Counted from the stretch's first letter, positions 13,301 through 24,599 are shown. The stretch is DNA of 64,000 nt from Rotaria sordida (GCA_905250125.1 CAJNOL010000238.1:1-64000), one strand, 5' to 3'. Program-made: numbers and translations. The notes: generated by a model not told the origin, from the sequence alone.

Positions 13301-15174
13301 ATCATGAGCTTTTGGTGCCACTTTATGCTTCAAGTTATACTAGGAAAAATAATATTACATTACACACAGACAAACGACTTTAGCCTAGTCTGACCTACAC
13401 TCACAATTGATATCAATTAACTCTTTTACTTTTTCGAAATTTATTTTAGCATAAAGAGTGATTTAGTTTCATTCACATTTTTCTATTCTAATTTTTATTC
13501 GATACATTCTTTGGACTGCATCAACACCTCCATATACAATGTATGATATTTATGAGGAAACCTTCTCAAATGTTTCCTTTCGATTTCAATGATGTTTTAT
13601 CTGTAAATACTAAATAGTCTTCTAGAAAAATTCAGGTTCCTATTGAGATTTGACTCACCTATCGAATTTTCATCTAAAATTTTGCACCTATAGAGAACTC
13701 AACTAGACTAGCTTCAATAAGAAAAAAAATTCACAAGTTTTGAACAAAGTCTCTTCAAGATATAGACCTTTTCCCATGGATTGTGAACACAACGTTTTCT
13801 TTTTTAAACTTCATATCTCGAGAAGACTTTGTTTAAAACTTGTGAATTTTTTTATGGAAGTTAGTCTAGTTGGGTTCTCTATATGCCCAAAGTTCTAGAT
13901 CAAAACTCGAAAATAAGAGTTTTCCGAAAACTTCAAGTCTTTAGAAAATAATTCGATAGCTGAGTCAAATCTCAATAGAAATTCAAACTCTTTTAGGATT
14001 TTTTCAAAATACTATCTAGTATCTATAGGCAATAAATCATTGATAGTGGAAGGGGACAGCTGAACAGGTATCTTCGTTAGTCTCAAATTCCAGTTTAACC
14101 TAGGCGAATTTGTCATTGACTTAAGCCAATCTGAGATTTCTCTAAAATTTTCAGGCGAATCTTAGATTGGACGTTATTCTAGTTGATCAATTCGAGAATA
14201 GCTTGAATTAATGTTCGTACGATGTCTAATTCTAGATTGGATACTAACATTTATATTGTAATTTAAAACAACTTACGTCATAATATCAGCAAATTTTTCA
14301 TTATGTTCATTAGAATGTTGACCAAATGGAAGTAGTGCACCACATTTAAGACAATTCATAAGATCATTTGGTGCTTGCCAAACAGTTTCATACATACTTA
14401 ATTTTTCTCTAGAATTGAATACATATATAAATCATATTATTATTTTTAATAATGATATATTTACTTAGCATCTTTCAATTCAATTTCAAGATGACGCATT
14501 TTTTTCGTATAAAGATCAGCAATTTGTGACTTGAATATACAAAAAAAAAAAAAAGAACAAGATTTATGGTTTTTTTTTCTGTAAATAAATATACTTCTTT
14601 ATCTGTCATTGATTGTCCATCATCAATGTTAATTAAACGAAGCATATCGGAGACAAAGGTACTACGGATTTCTTCATTTAATCGATTATTTTCTTCAATC
14701 AAAGCAACAACATTTGATCGAAGCTTTGTATTATCATCCTAAGTTAAAATAAAACAAAAAGAAAAAGAAAACTTTTTTCAATATTATTTTCTTGACTACA
14801 TACACGAAAGTGTACATGTTTCATTCTTATAAACTTACACGTAATGCTTCATTTTCATTTCTCAATCGTTGACTTATCTCATCAGCTGCTTGAACAAGTA
14901 AATAAAGTTCATTTGATTTTGGTGTATCTTTAGATGTCTAATGAAACAAAAGATAAATAGATAAGAAAGTGTTAATGATTTGTTTATACTTTAGATGAAC
15001 TTGAATGATGTGTAGGTGATGAAGGAGAACCATGAGGGTCTAATTGTGAAAGAAGATCACGGAGTTTATCGGCAGCCGTGAGTGACTTAACTAAATTTTT
15101 CAATGCAAAAAAAAAAGAAAATAAATTAATAAAGAAAATCCATTTTTGTACATACCAGAAGCGACTGATGCCAT
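10374..15174 (-). CDS. SDCCAG8: SDCCAG8-like centrosomal coiled-coil protein
   Basis: Thirteen exons: 15174-15156, 15090-14990, 14937-14839, 14738-14595, 14529-14465, 14408-14277, 12825-12687, 12633-12481, 12432-12298, 11538-11422, 11125-10997, 10938-10513 and 10445-10374. They join without stops to 576 codons. The protein is almost entirely coiled coil. Landmarks recalled from the vertebrate protein appear in order: a KLRDLL segment near the N-terminus; a CLKC pair; a VHIVEQSQFEKNEVL stretch like the vertebrate ISEEANFEKTKAL; and near the C-terminus QLLQHNDTHIKLKQRLIELN, like QCVQHGRVHETMKQRLRQLD. Vertebrate SDCCAG8 is a centrosome/ciliary-base protein needed for ciliogenesis and is about 713 residues long, so this copy is shorter. 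The start codon is in a 19-nt first exon, chosen by frame and splice fit. Most internal introns are phase 0. Other coiled-coil families could share some resemblance. Confidence 0.78.
11160..11392. repeat. degenerate minisatellite in an SDCCAG8 intron
   Basis: Four to five diverged units of roughly 40 bp built on TTTTTCTGATCAGAATCGAAACCAA. The clearest units are near 11195-11240, 11270-11310 and 11340-11385. Confidence 0.55.
13610..14020. repeat. foldback element in the long SDCCAG8 intron
   Basis: The arm around 13615-13770 (with GAGAACTCAACTAGACTAGC and TTCACAAGTTTTGAACAAAG) is repeated inverted around 13815-14015 (CTTTGTTTAAAACTTGTGAA, TTAGTCTAGTTGGGTTCTC). The two arms are about 150-200 bp with gaps and a short centre. 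It lies in the 1.45-kb intron between 12826 and 14276. Confidence 0.75.
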
Positions 15175-16714
15175 ATTTCGTGAAGAAAACAAATGAGATC
15201 ACTGATAAATTGTCATAAGCTGATTTTCATTTTATTAAAAGCTGCAATTCTTCTTTTTTTTTTTTTGTTTCAAATCATAAGCTCAAGTACGACGTTATTG
15301 GTTGACATCATGCTTACCATTTTCACTGTTGTCTTGACAATGAAAAAAAAAGATAATGACATCTATTTGTAATTAATATCATTGATCTTCATTTTTAAAC
15401 TAGACATTTTTTAATGAGATTATTAATAATAAAAAATAATAATCGAAGGAAGTGAACTAAACATGTAAGTTAAAGAAAAGAAAAGTTTTTGGTTCAATTA
15501 CTTCATATAGAAATTATGAACCAATAAAATTTTTGTATTATTTTGAACTCTAGAGAATCTTAATAATTTAGGTAGGTTATACTAGATCGAACGGGCAAGT
15601 AAACGATGAATAAGATTGATAAAAGAAAAAAAACATAGATTGTACAATTTATTTTTTCACGCAAACGATTCAAATATTTTCTGAAATAAATCAATAATAC
15701 CCTATGCTTACAGTAGCTCATCTTAGCTAAGAAAAAATTTTAAAATGTAAACGGACGACTTATTCCTGTAAACACTAAAATAGTATATACTACAATCTAA
15801 TTCTAATATTTCCATGTTATACTTATTGATCAATCAAAAAAATTTAATACAAATGAATATCTATTTCACTCAAATGAAATGTTAAATATTTGGCAAAATC
15901 ATCTAATTGAGCACATTAAAGGAATACAAATGGAGTGTGTGACTGAATAGAAGACTGTTACATTTCAACAGATAAATACATTCATTTCGTTCGCTCCCTC
16001 TGTGTTGATATATTTTACTAGTATTCGACTAATCAGTTGAAGATCTAATTGTACATATCGTGTGAAAATGTAGTGATGTATGTCTAGTTTGGGAAAAAAC
16101 ATCTTCAATGGTGATATAAGTTGATTCATAGTGGATTTATAAGATCTTTATCTTGACAAGAAAAATAGTTTTTAAGAGAGAGTAGCACAAAAAATTTGTA
16201 CATTTTGAATCAGAGTGGAATGTGGTAGAGAAAATATGTTTCAAGAACAATGGCAAGTTAATAGGGAAAGATTTCTGTAGTATTATTTGAACAGATGAAT
16301 GAATTTAAATGTCAGAGGTTTCAATTATTGTATTGGTCATGTACCATCTTCTGTCAATTATTTTGAGTATTCTAAATCTTCGCAATCGGAATGGGCTTTC
16401 CAATCGGTATTGGATACATAAGGACATCGTGAAATGACTAGTAGTGGAAATGAAGACTAGCTGTGAAATGATAATAAAATTCAAGGTTTAATCAATACAT
16501 GAAAAATCTAATTAACGTATCACCTATCAGCAAAAATGTATTAACAATCGGCTACAACGATAATCTGATAGTCGACGAACTAAAAAAAAATCATTTAGAG
16601 CAACAGTTGCACGTGCACAGCAAATAGTTTAACGATATGATACGTTGGCTCAATGATTATTTGCCAAGGACTAACAATCCTGTTCGTAGAGAATAATTTT
16701 AGGATGGCAATAAA

Positions 16715-17670
16715 TGTGCTTAGCTAGTTAATGCAGTGCGAAGCATAGCATTAATGTACTTCTTTGCGTACGCATTCGACCGCCATACTTTGCGTATTTT
16801 TTGCTGGAATCTAATCTGTAATTTGTGTCGTGATGATCTAGAGAACAACGAGTCACTAGAAATTCGTTCGAACTTAGCCAGAGGGATCGATGTTTCGAGA
16901 TGATTCAAACGATTTCGAACCTTCAATATGAGTTTTCGTTCATCTTCAGTAAGCTCCGTAAAAAGGCAATTTTGACAATTTGGTCTTCATCTTGTACCCG
17001 AGATAATTAAACATGGTGAGAAAATCTTCAGTAAGCATCAAGGTGGCCGTTTTGGGTTGCAATGATCTCCAGAACAAAAGTTCAGCAAATAGTCGTTGAA
17101 ACACGAAGTGACAGTATCGAGATCGGATCGATACAGTTTTTATCGCAGTCTTCCAGGACAAACTCTATTTACTTACGAATAGAGCCAACAAAAAGACAAA
17201 TTTATGTGGACTTAGATTTTTTGAGGCTCCAATGTAATTAAAACGAAGATAGCAAGAAAAGTTAGTCGCCAGTCTTCTTGCTTACGGTTGATACAGCTGT
17301 GAGAAAAGCTGACAATAGGTAATGGATCGTATAGATAATTCAACCGTCGATCGATAGCGTTGTTTAGAAACATGTTGATATACGTTAGTTGAGTTCTTGT
17401 ACTGAAGACTTTTACTGTGACTGCTTTTCACATTAATCCTGACTTTCATCAGATGATCGATAACTACGTTACTTTTCCGATTTACAACGATGAAAAAAAA
17501 ATCGCTGATTTCAGTAAAGCGTACACACCTTTCAGAAAGATGTGATTCACGATAAATCATAAAAGCGATTTTTCGTTTTTTATGATATACCTTTCTTTCT
17601 CGAAAGTCGAGGTTCTAGCTTCGCACTGAATTTCATATTCGAGCTTCACTCGAATACTTTTTCGGCGTAC
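16715..17670. repeat. degenerate repeat, first cluster (copies A and B)
   Basis: Shared landmarks are a GCGAAGCATAGCATT start, a TGTGTCGTGATGATCTAGAGAAC box, a TCGAGATCGGATCGATAC box, and an end with ATTCACGATAAATCATAAAAGCG followed by TTCGCACTGAATTTCATATTCGAG. The same order recurs at 19195-19890. Copy A appears truncated at about 16930, and copy B runs from about 17000. Confidence 0.65.
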
Positions 17671-17960
17671 GCATCAGAAGTTGTCATTTTGTGTCGGGAT
17701 GATCTCGAGAACGAAAACTCAAATAATATTCGTTCAAACATGAATCGAAAGTGTCGAAATCGAATCGTCACCATTTTTATTCCAATCTTCTGAAGGACGT
17801 TCCGTTTCCTTATAAAGAGAACCCAAAAAAGACAAATTTTTGTGGAGTTACTTTTTCAAGTTTTGAGATAAATAAAATGACGATAGCAAGAAAAGTTAGC
17901 TGCTACTCCTCTTCTACACGGCTAATACAGCTGACAATAGATAATGAGTCATTCAAGGTC
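17660..17960. repeat. degenerate repeat, copy C (3' truncated)
   Basis: Starts with GGCGTACGCATCAGAAG, then TTTGTGTCGGGATGATCTCG, then TCGAAATCGAATCGTCACC and AGCAAGAAAAGTTAGC, in the same order as the neighbouring copies. Similarity fades after about 17960. Confidence 0.6.
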
Positions 17961-18439
17961 GTCCATTCTCGCCGAAACCGGTCATATCTGCTGACTTTTT
18001 CGGTGTGTTTCCTGCAAGATTCGACCGGAATAAACGAGGACCTTGAAAGTAATATTTCGATCGAAAAGCCATCGTTTCGGAAACGGTGGTTTTCGTACAT
18101 TATCGCGGAACAGGAACCAGGCGAAAAGTATAGAAGACGATGGGAAACTCAATGGAACAACAAAAAGATCCGCCTGGAAGTACCCTGGAACTCATTGTAT
18201 CCAACTGATATCCATTGATTCCTACATTCGATTCGGGCAGAAAAAGGCCATACCCAAAGACTTTCCGACGCGTTTTCCGCAGGATTCTCTCTATGTCTCA
18301 TAGGATCCGTTGAAGTTTTTGGAGGATCTACTCAATTTCCCGCATGCATCTGACAAAGACAACTATCAACTTGAAAGAAGTATCGCGGACAGCAGAGCCA
18401 ACATATCGAAAACAGTGTTTGTGGGACGTGTGGATGGAA

Positions 18440-18502
18440 TGAGGTGTGGGTGTGAATGCTGGTATTCTTTTCACCTACACCCACACCCCACACTCACACT
18501 CT
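18440..18502. repeat. GT-rich hairpin with telomere-like strands, copy 1
   Basis: GGTGTGGGTGTGAATGCTGG is followed, after a short loop, by CACCTACACCCACACCCC, an imperfect inverted repeat. It is closely similar to the copy at 54711. Confidence 0.8.
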
Positions 18503-19194
18503 TAAAATATGAAGAAAAAACTTATTACTCTAGTCAATGTACTGAGCTCAGAGTACCCCGCTGCTAGTATATTACAAGAACCTTTAGATACTTCAGTACA
18601 TTAGGATGCTTTATGGATTTTTAGCACTTGACTACAAAATACTTTTGAATGTTTCATATACTAACTTATTGAAAATTTTTTCATCGACTACTATGATATT
18701 GCCATATCTATATATGTCATGTTCTCGTTGACTAAGGTATATATAAAAAAAAGACAACCGAGTTGTTATGTGAATATCATCTTTGGATACGTACATATAT
18801 AAGACCAAAAACATTAGAATAAAGAACTATATCGAATTCGGTGGTTCTTGTACAAGTTGCAGTTTTTCACGATGAACGTAAATCCTCAACAAATATAAAA
18901 ATAATTAGTTTTGATTTCGATTATATTCTTTGAAATGTTATTAATGATGTTAATCAAATTTCTACATATTATAGTCATAAACAGTATATTAATTTAATAT
19001 ATTAAACATAACTTTCAATGGTATTTAGAGTTATGTATATATATATTCGATAGTTCATTGGTTGAACCATGATCATTGTAAAAAATTATTAATATTACAT
19101 ATAAATTCATGTAGTTGTAAAATTATTCTTATATTTGAGATTTTAACATTTATTTCAATAAGTCAATTGACTTTTGTTCTTTATTCTTCTGATA

Positions 19195-19890
19195 TTTAAT
19201 GCGATGCGAAGCAAAGCATTTATGTAGATCTTCGTGACCTTCTCGTCGTGTATATCGAAAGTTGTCATTTTGTATTGTGATGATCTCGAGAATGGAAATT
19301 GAGAAAATACTCATTTAAATGCCCGATGAAAGTATAGAGATCGAACCGGTACCTTTTTTTTCCAATCTTTCTGAGGGCGTTCTGTTGGATTAAAAGTAAT
19401 ATCTCATGAAAAAAAAACAAAATTTTGAGGAGTTAAATAGTTTGTTTCTCAAGCTTCAAGATAATAATTAAAACAATGACAACAACAAAATTTAGCCGTC
19501 ATTCTCTTTGCTTATAGCCAAGACAGCTGCAAAATACAGCTAATGGTAGATAGTAACTCAGAAAGAGAGTCAAGTGATCAATGAATAGTATTTATGAAAA
19601 ATATGTTGATAACTGAGAATAGAGTTCTCTTAGTAATGAATTTCTGAATGACTATTTTACAAATTCTTGCAGACTTTGATCAGCTGATTGATTGAAGCCT
19701 ATATTTTACGATTTACAGTGAGAACAAAAAGCCTGATGCCTGTAAAACGTTAATATTGTTAGGAAAAAACCGATTCATAATAAATCAGAAAAACGATTAT
19801 TCGTTTGTTTTTCGATAACTAACATTCGTAGCTTCGTACTGCATTTTGTAGTCGAGTGAAATTTGAATGCTATCTAGTATTTTTCGTGAT
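19195..19890. repeat. degenerate repeat, copy D
   Basis: Begins GCGATGCGAAGCAAAGCATT, has TTTGTATTGTGATGATCTCG, GATCGAACCGGTACC and TTCATAATAAATCAGAAAAACG, and ends TTCGTACTGCATTTTGTAGTCG. It is co-linear with copies A/B. Confidence 0.65.
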
Positions 19891-20310
19891 ACACTTGTGT
19901 ACAAATTGATCGATTCATTATGAAATTATATAGCATCAATGCTTTTCCTTTCGTCAATTTATTACAAATTAAAATTTGAATAATTGAAGAACAAATTCAA
20001 TTTTTTTAGATACTTCTTTCCAAGTTTGTTCAAATTGTCATTTTTTTAAAAATTATTCCTTAAGTGTCTCACTATACATTGGCTTAAACATGTAAAGTAA
20101 ATAAATAATCTTGGAGTGTGTAACTGATTACATGAAATTATTTACCAAAAAATTAGATAAATCATTTTAAAAAGTATAGAAATTATTTTCTATATGCTTG
20201 CAATGAATTATAACTTACAAGAACATATACTGATAAATATATTCATTGCGTTTGCCGTTCTGAATATGAATGGGAAGAATGAGATATTTTTCTGTTCTTC
20301 TTGTAATGTC

Positions 20311-20382
20311 GACTCCGTGGCGCAACGGTAGCGCGTCTGACTCCAGATCAGAAGGTTGCGTGTTCAAGTCACGTCGGGGTCA
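20311..20382 (+). tRNA. tRNA-Trp (CCA), copy 1
   Basis: Cloverleaf folds fully: acceptor GACTCCG with CGGGGTC, D-arm GCGCAACGGTAGCGC, anticodon loop CTCCAGA (anticodon CCA), T-loop TTCAAGT. No intron. Followed by a T-run. Close to the animal tRNA-Trp consensus. Confidence 0.95.
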
Positions 20383-20464
20383 ATCTTTAATTTTTTTTTT
20401 GTTCTCAACTTTTTTTTTGATAATAATAATAAAAAAAGATACAATAAGACTATTTTATAACGTA

Positions 20465-20536
20465 GACTTCGTGGCGCAACAGAAGCGCATCTGACTCCAA
20501 ATCAGAAGGTTGCGTGTTCAAGTCACGTCGGGGTCA
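20465..20536 (+). tRNA. tRNA-Trp (CCA), copy 2, mildly degenerate
   Basis: Acceptor, anticodon stem and T-arm are intact. The D-loop reads GCGCAACAGAAGCGC instead of GCGCAACGGTAGCGC, losing part of the conserved GG, which also lies in the internal Pol III A box. Position 37 is A rather than G. Function is doubtful. Confidence 0.8.
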
Positions 20537-20612
20537 ATTCTTCACTTCTTTTTTTTGTTTCCAAATAACAATAGAAAAAAAAATCGATGCAATGAGACTA
20601 TTTTGTAGCGTG

Positions 20613-20684
20613 GACTTCGTGGCGCAACGGTGGCGCGTCTGACTCCAGATCAGAAGGTTGCGTGTTCAAGTCACGTCGAGGTCA
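20613..20684 (+). tRNA. tRNA-Trp (CCA), copy 3
   Basis: Full cloverleaf. Acceptor GACTTCG pairs with CGAGGTC, and the T5-A68 pair is a compensatory change relative to the C5-G68 of copy 1. Anticodon loop CTCCAGA. Followed by a T-run. Confidence 0.93.
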
Positions 20685-20759
20685 AGTCTTCACTTTTTCT
20701 TTTGTTTCAAAATAACAACAGCAAAAAAAATCGATGCAATGAGACTATTTTGTAGCGTA

Positions 20760-20832
20760 GACTTCGTGGCGCAACGGTAGCGCGTCTAACTCCAGATCAG
20801 AAGGTTTGCGTGTTCAAGTCATGTCGGGATCA
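20760..20832 (+). pseudogene. decayed tRNA-Trp, copy 4
   Basis: 73 nt, one longer than its neighbours because of an extra T in the variable region (AGGTTTGCG). The anticodon stem has an A-C mismatch (TCTAA with TCAGA). The acceptor stem has a C-A mismatch (GACTTCG with CGGGATC). Anticodon CCA is kept. Probably a tRNA pseudogene. Confidence 0.8.
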
Positions 20833-20896
20833 ATTTTTAACTTTTTTTTTGATAATAATAATAAAAAAAGATACAATAAAACTACTTTATAACGTA

Positions 20897-20968
20897 GACT
20901 TCGTGGCGCAACGGCAGCGCGTCTGACTCCAGATCAGAAGGTTGCGTGTTCAAGTCACGTCGGGGTCA
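20897..20968 (+). tRNA. tRNA-Trp (CCA), copy 5
   Basis: Full cloverleaf with acceptor GACTTCG/CGGGGTC (one T-G wobble more than copy 1). D-loop reads ACGGCAGCGC. Anticodon loop CTCCAGA. Followed by a T-run. Confidence 0.93.
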
Positions 20969-21051
20969 TTTTTTATTTTTTTTTTTTTGTTCTCAACTTT
21001 TTTTTGATAATAATAATAAAAAAAGATACAATAAGACTATTTTATAACGTA

Positions 21052-21123
21052 GACTTCGTGGCGCAACGGTAGCGCGTCTGACTCCAGATCAGAAGGTTGC
21101 GTGTTCAAGTCACGTCGAGGTCA
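21052..21123 (+). tRNA. tRNA-Trp (CCA), copy 6
   Basis: Full cloverleaf with acceptor GACTTCG/CGAGGTC, standard D-, anticodon and T-arms. Last unit of the array. The sequence after it no longer matches the repeated spacer. Confidence 0.94.
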
Positions 21124-22889
21124 GTCAATAATTTTTTCTATTTAGTTTTCGAACATTTAGATGAAGTCAAGATACGATGTTTATTGTGTTTCTTATTGCT
21201 ATTGAAAAGTTCTAAATTCAATAAGTAATTTCTCAATGACTGTATGTGTATTATGTTTGTATCGGTTAGAACAATCAAATATTATTTAGGAATGAACTTT
21301 ACCAAATAATAAATCTACGGATAGCAACATCTGTCAGGATTCTACCGAAAAAGTCGTTCAGACAAGGGCGTTCTTCATGTAATTTGTCAGAAAACTGTAA
21401 TGCATGTAAATCGATCTTGAGGTAATTCCGACCTTGTTAAATGGTTCCTATTGAGACTAGATAAAATCTGAACGGATTCGTGTTCATGAGTCTTTCTTTT
21501 TATTGAGTTATGTTTATTTGAGTAATGCTGTACTATCTCTTAGATTACGTTCAAAATTGAATTTTGAGTTCAAAATTTGCAATATATAAAATTTTTAATT
21601 AGACTAATTCATGATCAAAGTATCAGATTTTCTTAAAATAAAAATTTATACGAATAAAATATGCTTAGTCACGTAATGAAATTTTCCATATTGGTGAAAC
21701 TCTAATATTTTAACAATGAACTAATCTAATTGAGAACTTTATATACGTATCCATTGAACTAGAAATTTGAAAATCAATTTTGAAGGTGGTGAAAGAATCA
21801 GTACGATATTTAATTGGGTAATGCACTAAGATGAGCATCAACTCAACAAAAAAAACACAAGATTCATGAGCACCAGTTCTTAAAAGCTTTCTTTAATCTC
21901 AATCGAGTCTACCTAACTTGGTAAGACACATCTAACAATGTTGATATACTTGATTGATACAGCCATAAAATAAAATGTTAATAGCTAATATTAATTTCTT
22001 TTGATGATCACTAACATCCATGCTATGTTTTTAATGACGTAACGAGTGATCGGAAATTTTTTAGAAGAGATGTTTGATACGAACATAATTCTGTGCTCTT
22101 TTTGAACATGAACTTAGAAATTTTGTTCGAGAGTAGTGAAATCATTTTTGAAAAGCTCAAAAAATTGGTTTAGGCAAAACTTGTGAATCGATGTTTTCGA
22201 TAAACATATTTGTTAATATTGACCTACTTGAAAGGATTTCAGAGAAGTCAAAAACTATAGGTCACAATCAGAATTTTTTTGTAGATTTTTTTGAATAAAT
22301 GTTGTGTCTATTTTTGTTCAAGAGTCATGAGAGCCATTTTGAAACACTCGACAATGGTGTCGAACACTTTTCTACAGAAAATGATATTGAGCTAAACCAT
22401 AACTTTTACTCAAACATTTTTCTAAGAGCTCTTTCCAATATAAAATGAATGTCGATTTTTCAAAAATGAGTATTTAGAAAAAACAAAACTTATAAATAGA
22501 AAAACTCAAGCTTTAGTTTTGAATCATAATAGTGACAATACAAAATTTTTCCATTCAAACTAATTCGTTGGACTTTTCAAAGATTATTTCATAACTCTCG
22601 AACAAAATTTTTATACCTACATTCGAAAATAAATAAAATTCTGATCGAAAGTTATCGAAAATATTTTCCAGAGGATCAAAAGTGAACAAACATCTTGTCG
22701 AGAAACTTTCCGATCACCTTTTATTACTTAGATGAGAAATATTCTCCAGACATATAAAAATAATCTTACAATACACACAAAAAATTGAAAAAATCAGTAA
22801 AGTAGTACATGTAAAAGTCAACTTTTACGAAAAGTAATTCGATATAATCGAAAATTTTTTTTTTAAATTAAATACAGTCATAAATTATT
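21124..22889. other. spacer with a foldback element
   Basis: No gene seen. The main structure is the inverted-repeat element at 22040-22722, close to the 3' end of the F-box gene. Confidence 0.6.
22040..22722. repeat. foldback/MITE-like element
   Basis: Left arm boxes GTGATCGGAAATTTTTTAGA (22045) and TTTTGTTCGAGAGTAGTGAAATC (about 22130) return inverted at about 22715-22680 and 22615-22575. The interior also has a direct near-repeat (TTGTTCAAGAGTCATGAGAG near 22315). About 0.68 kb, non-coding. Confidence 0.75.
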
Positions 22890-24599
22890 TTAATTTCCAT
22901 TGTCGATATATATTCTATCAGTTGAACGTGTAATTTGATAATTATGAAGAAGTTTCTCACGATTAATCATAATTTGTAATTGTTTGATCATAATATCATT
23001 TGCTATTTTAACATATAAACATAATAAATTGAAATTAAGAAATTTATCAATTGTCTTGAATAAAATATGTTGTACAATTAATTCAATATTGAAATTCTTC
23101 TCACATTTTACTTGTAAATATTCTATTTGAGGAACAAGATTAATAAAAAATTGAATTTTTTCGAAATCATTTTGATCAATAAAATATTCGAGTATTAATT
23201 TTGTAATTTGATTTGTTCTTGACCATAATTGAATAGATTCTATTTGTTCCTGTGATAAACAATTTATATTGAAAGAAGACAAAGATAAGATTTTCAATGC
23301 ATTAAGATTTGGTAACATATGCAAAAGTTGAATAAATTTATTATAAGACAATTTCTTACAATCAACATCTACACGATTAAGATGAAGATTTGTAAAAAAG
23401 TGTAAAGTTGTATCAATTAAATCTTGTCGAGATGGAGCAAAATAAAGATGAATAAGTTCTAATTTCATAGGAACAATTTGTTCATACATTGTAGAGTATT
23501 TTTTCCTTAAAAAAAAACATTTATTCATTTGAAAATTTCTCTTGTTAACATACATATCTGTACAAATGGAATAACTTATTTTAATAGGTGGCCAATAATC
23601 TATATCAGCTGTTATTTGAAAAAACCATCCTCGATTAATCCAAAATGATGAAGTAAATTGATTGAGTTGACTATGATAAGAACTCCATTCAATAGGTTGA
23701 TAATAATGTTCGTCATATTCAAATTTAAATATATGTAAATATGGCATATATTTACAAATTAATTGTTCCCATCGATTAGCATTCAGATAAGCAATATCTT
23801 GAATTTTGTCGATAGATAAAATTCGAAGTTGTTTACATATTTTTTTAATAAAAATTTCAAATTCATCGAATTGTACATCACATATATTTAATGTAATACT
23901 AGTTAAATTCTCCATCATTATTGATTGCATTCTTTCAATGTCTTGATATTGTTTGGATAATTCGATACAAGTCAAATGAGTAAGTCGAGGTGTATATGGA
24001 AGTAAAACAATGAGTTCTTCGACATAACAAACGTGCTTGATAATTAGATGTTTTATAGAACTGTAATGTTCATATGTATTCATTGGTAATGATATCATCA
24101 ATGAATTTCTTCTTGCTGAAAGTTCGACTTTTTTCAAATATGGTAAAAGAAATATCAGACGATATATTTCAGTAAGATCTACTGTATTATCAATAAAGTT
24201 AATAGTTATTGAAAAAAGACGAGGTAGAGATGTTAAAATGGGAAAAATTGAAATCAATTTCTGACATTGAACTTGATTGAGAACAAGTGATTCAAGACGA
24301 CTAAATGATGAATTGTTATTATCTAATGATGATTGACTAATGATATCTAATTGATCATGTAAATAAAGAGAAACTATTCGATATTTGTTTGGAATAACAA
24401 ATTCTGTATAGTATTTTTGAACTGCAAATTCCGGTTGATGATCAATATGAAGTTTTAATCGAAGAAATGGATAATTGAGAAGATTTTGAAATCGATTGTT
24501 TAAATTTAAAAATGCATTGAATAAATCATTATATTCAATATAGTCAAAAATTTCAAAAAAAATTTCATTAGATAAATCTTCAATTTGTGTAAATGACAT
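22890..24599 (-). CDS. F-box protein with leucine-rich C-terminal region
   Basis: One uninterrupted exon of 569 codons. Residues about 4-45 form an F-box (IEDLSNEIFFEIFDYIEYND, then an LNNRF-type second half). The rest is rich in Leu/Ile with irregular LRR-like spacing. By family, the F-box binds Skp1 in an SCF ubiquitin ligase and the C-terminal part selects the substrate; the substrate is unknown. A paralog lies 2.3 kb away on the same strand, with shared stretches such as FEIFIKxI, RWxQLI and YMPYLHxFxF and a WPPxxIxxSI motif. The ATG sits one base after a TATAG that could be a splice acceptor, so a short upstream exon is possible, as in the paralog. This protein type appears to be expanded in bdelloid rotifers (recalled, not checked). 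Confidence 0.85.
   Translation of the reverse strand: MSFTQIEDLSNEIFFEIFDYIEYNDLFNAFLNLNNRFQNLLNYPFLRLKLHIDHQPEFAVQKYYTEFVIPNKYRIVSLYLHDQLDIISQSSLDNNNSSFSRLESLVLNQVQCQKLISIFPILTSLPRLFSITINFIDNTVDLTEIYRLIFLLPYLKKVELSARRNSLMISLPMNTYEHYSSIKHLIIKHVCYVEELIVLLPYTPRLTHLTCIELSKQYQDIERMQSIMMENLTSITLNICDVQFDEFEIFIKKICKQLRILSIDKIQDIAYLNANRWEQLICKYMPYLHIFKFEYDEHYYQPIEWSSYHSQLNQFTSSFWINRGWFFQITADIDYWPPIKISYSICTDMYVNKRNFQMNKCFFLRKKYSTMYEQIVPMKLELIHLYFAPSRQDLIDTTLHFFTNLHLNRVDVDCKKLSYNKFIQLLHMLPNLNALKILSLSSFNINCLSQEQIESIQLWSRTNQITKLILEYFIDQNDFEKIQFFINLVPQIEYLQVKCEKNFNIELIVQHILFKTIDKFLNFNLLCLYVKIANDIMIKQLQIMINREKLLHNYQITRSTDRIYIDNGN

Larger units (their letters stand above)
15175..20310. other. gene-poor spacer with degenerate repeats
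   Basis: No supported protein gene. From 15.2 to 16.7 kb nothing is recognised. From 16.7 to 19.9 kb there are several diverged copies of one repeat, and at 18.44 kb a GT-rich hairpin. GC content rises locally around 17.6-18.5 kb and several short frames overlap there on both strands. None gave a family match, and they are read here as repeat-derived. Confidence 0.5.
20303..21130 (+). repeat. tandem array of six tRNA-Trp units (137-155 bp each)
   Basis: Each unit is a 72-73-nt tRNA followed by a T-run (the expected Pol III stop), an A/T spacer with TAATAATAATAAAAAAAG or AAATCGATGCAATGAGAC, and a conserved ACTATTTTGTAGCGTAGA-like leader just before the next tRNA. Start-to-start distances are 154, 148, 147, 137 and 155 bp. 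The shared spacers show that the array grew by tandem duplication of the whole unit. Confidence 0.93.

Noticed and set aside
17751..18303. Overlapping open frames up to 155 codons on both strands near 18 kb
   Set aside because: Frames overlap each other, show no family features, and fall in the multi-copy degenerate repeat. No gene called.
20270..20494. 74-codon open frame across the first tRNA-Trp
   Set aside because: It runs through a tRNA gene and its T-run; an accidental frame.
20303..21130. tRNA-derived SINE array
   Set aside because: Each copy keeps a near-complete tRNA with its own T-run and no SINE body or A-rich tail. A tandem gene array is the simpler reading.
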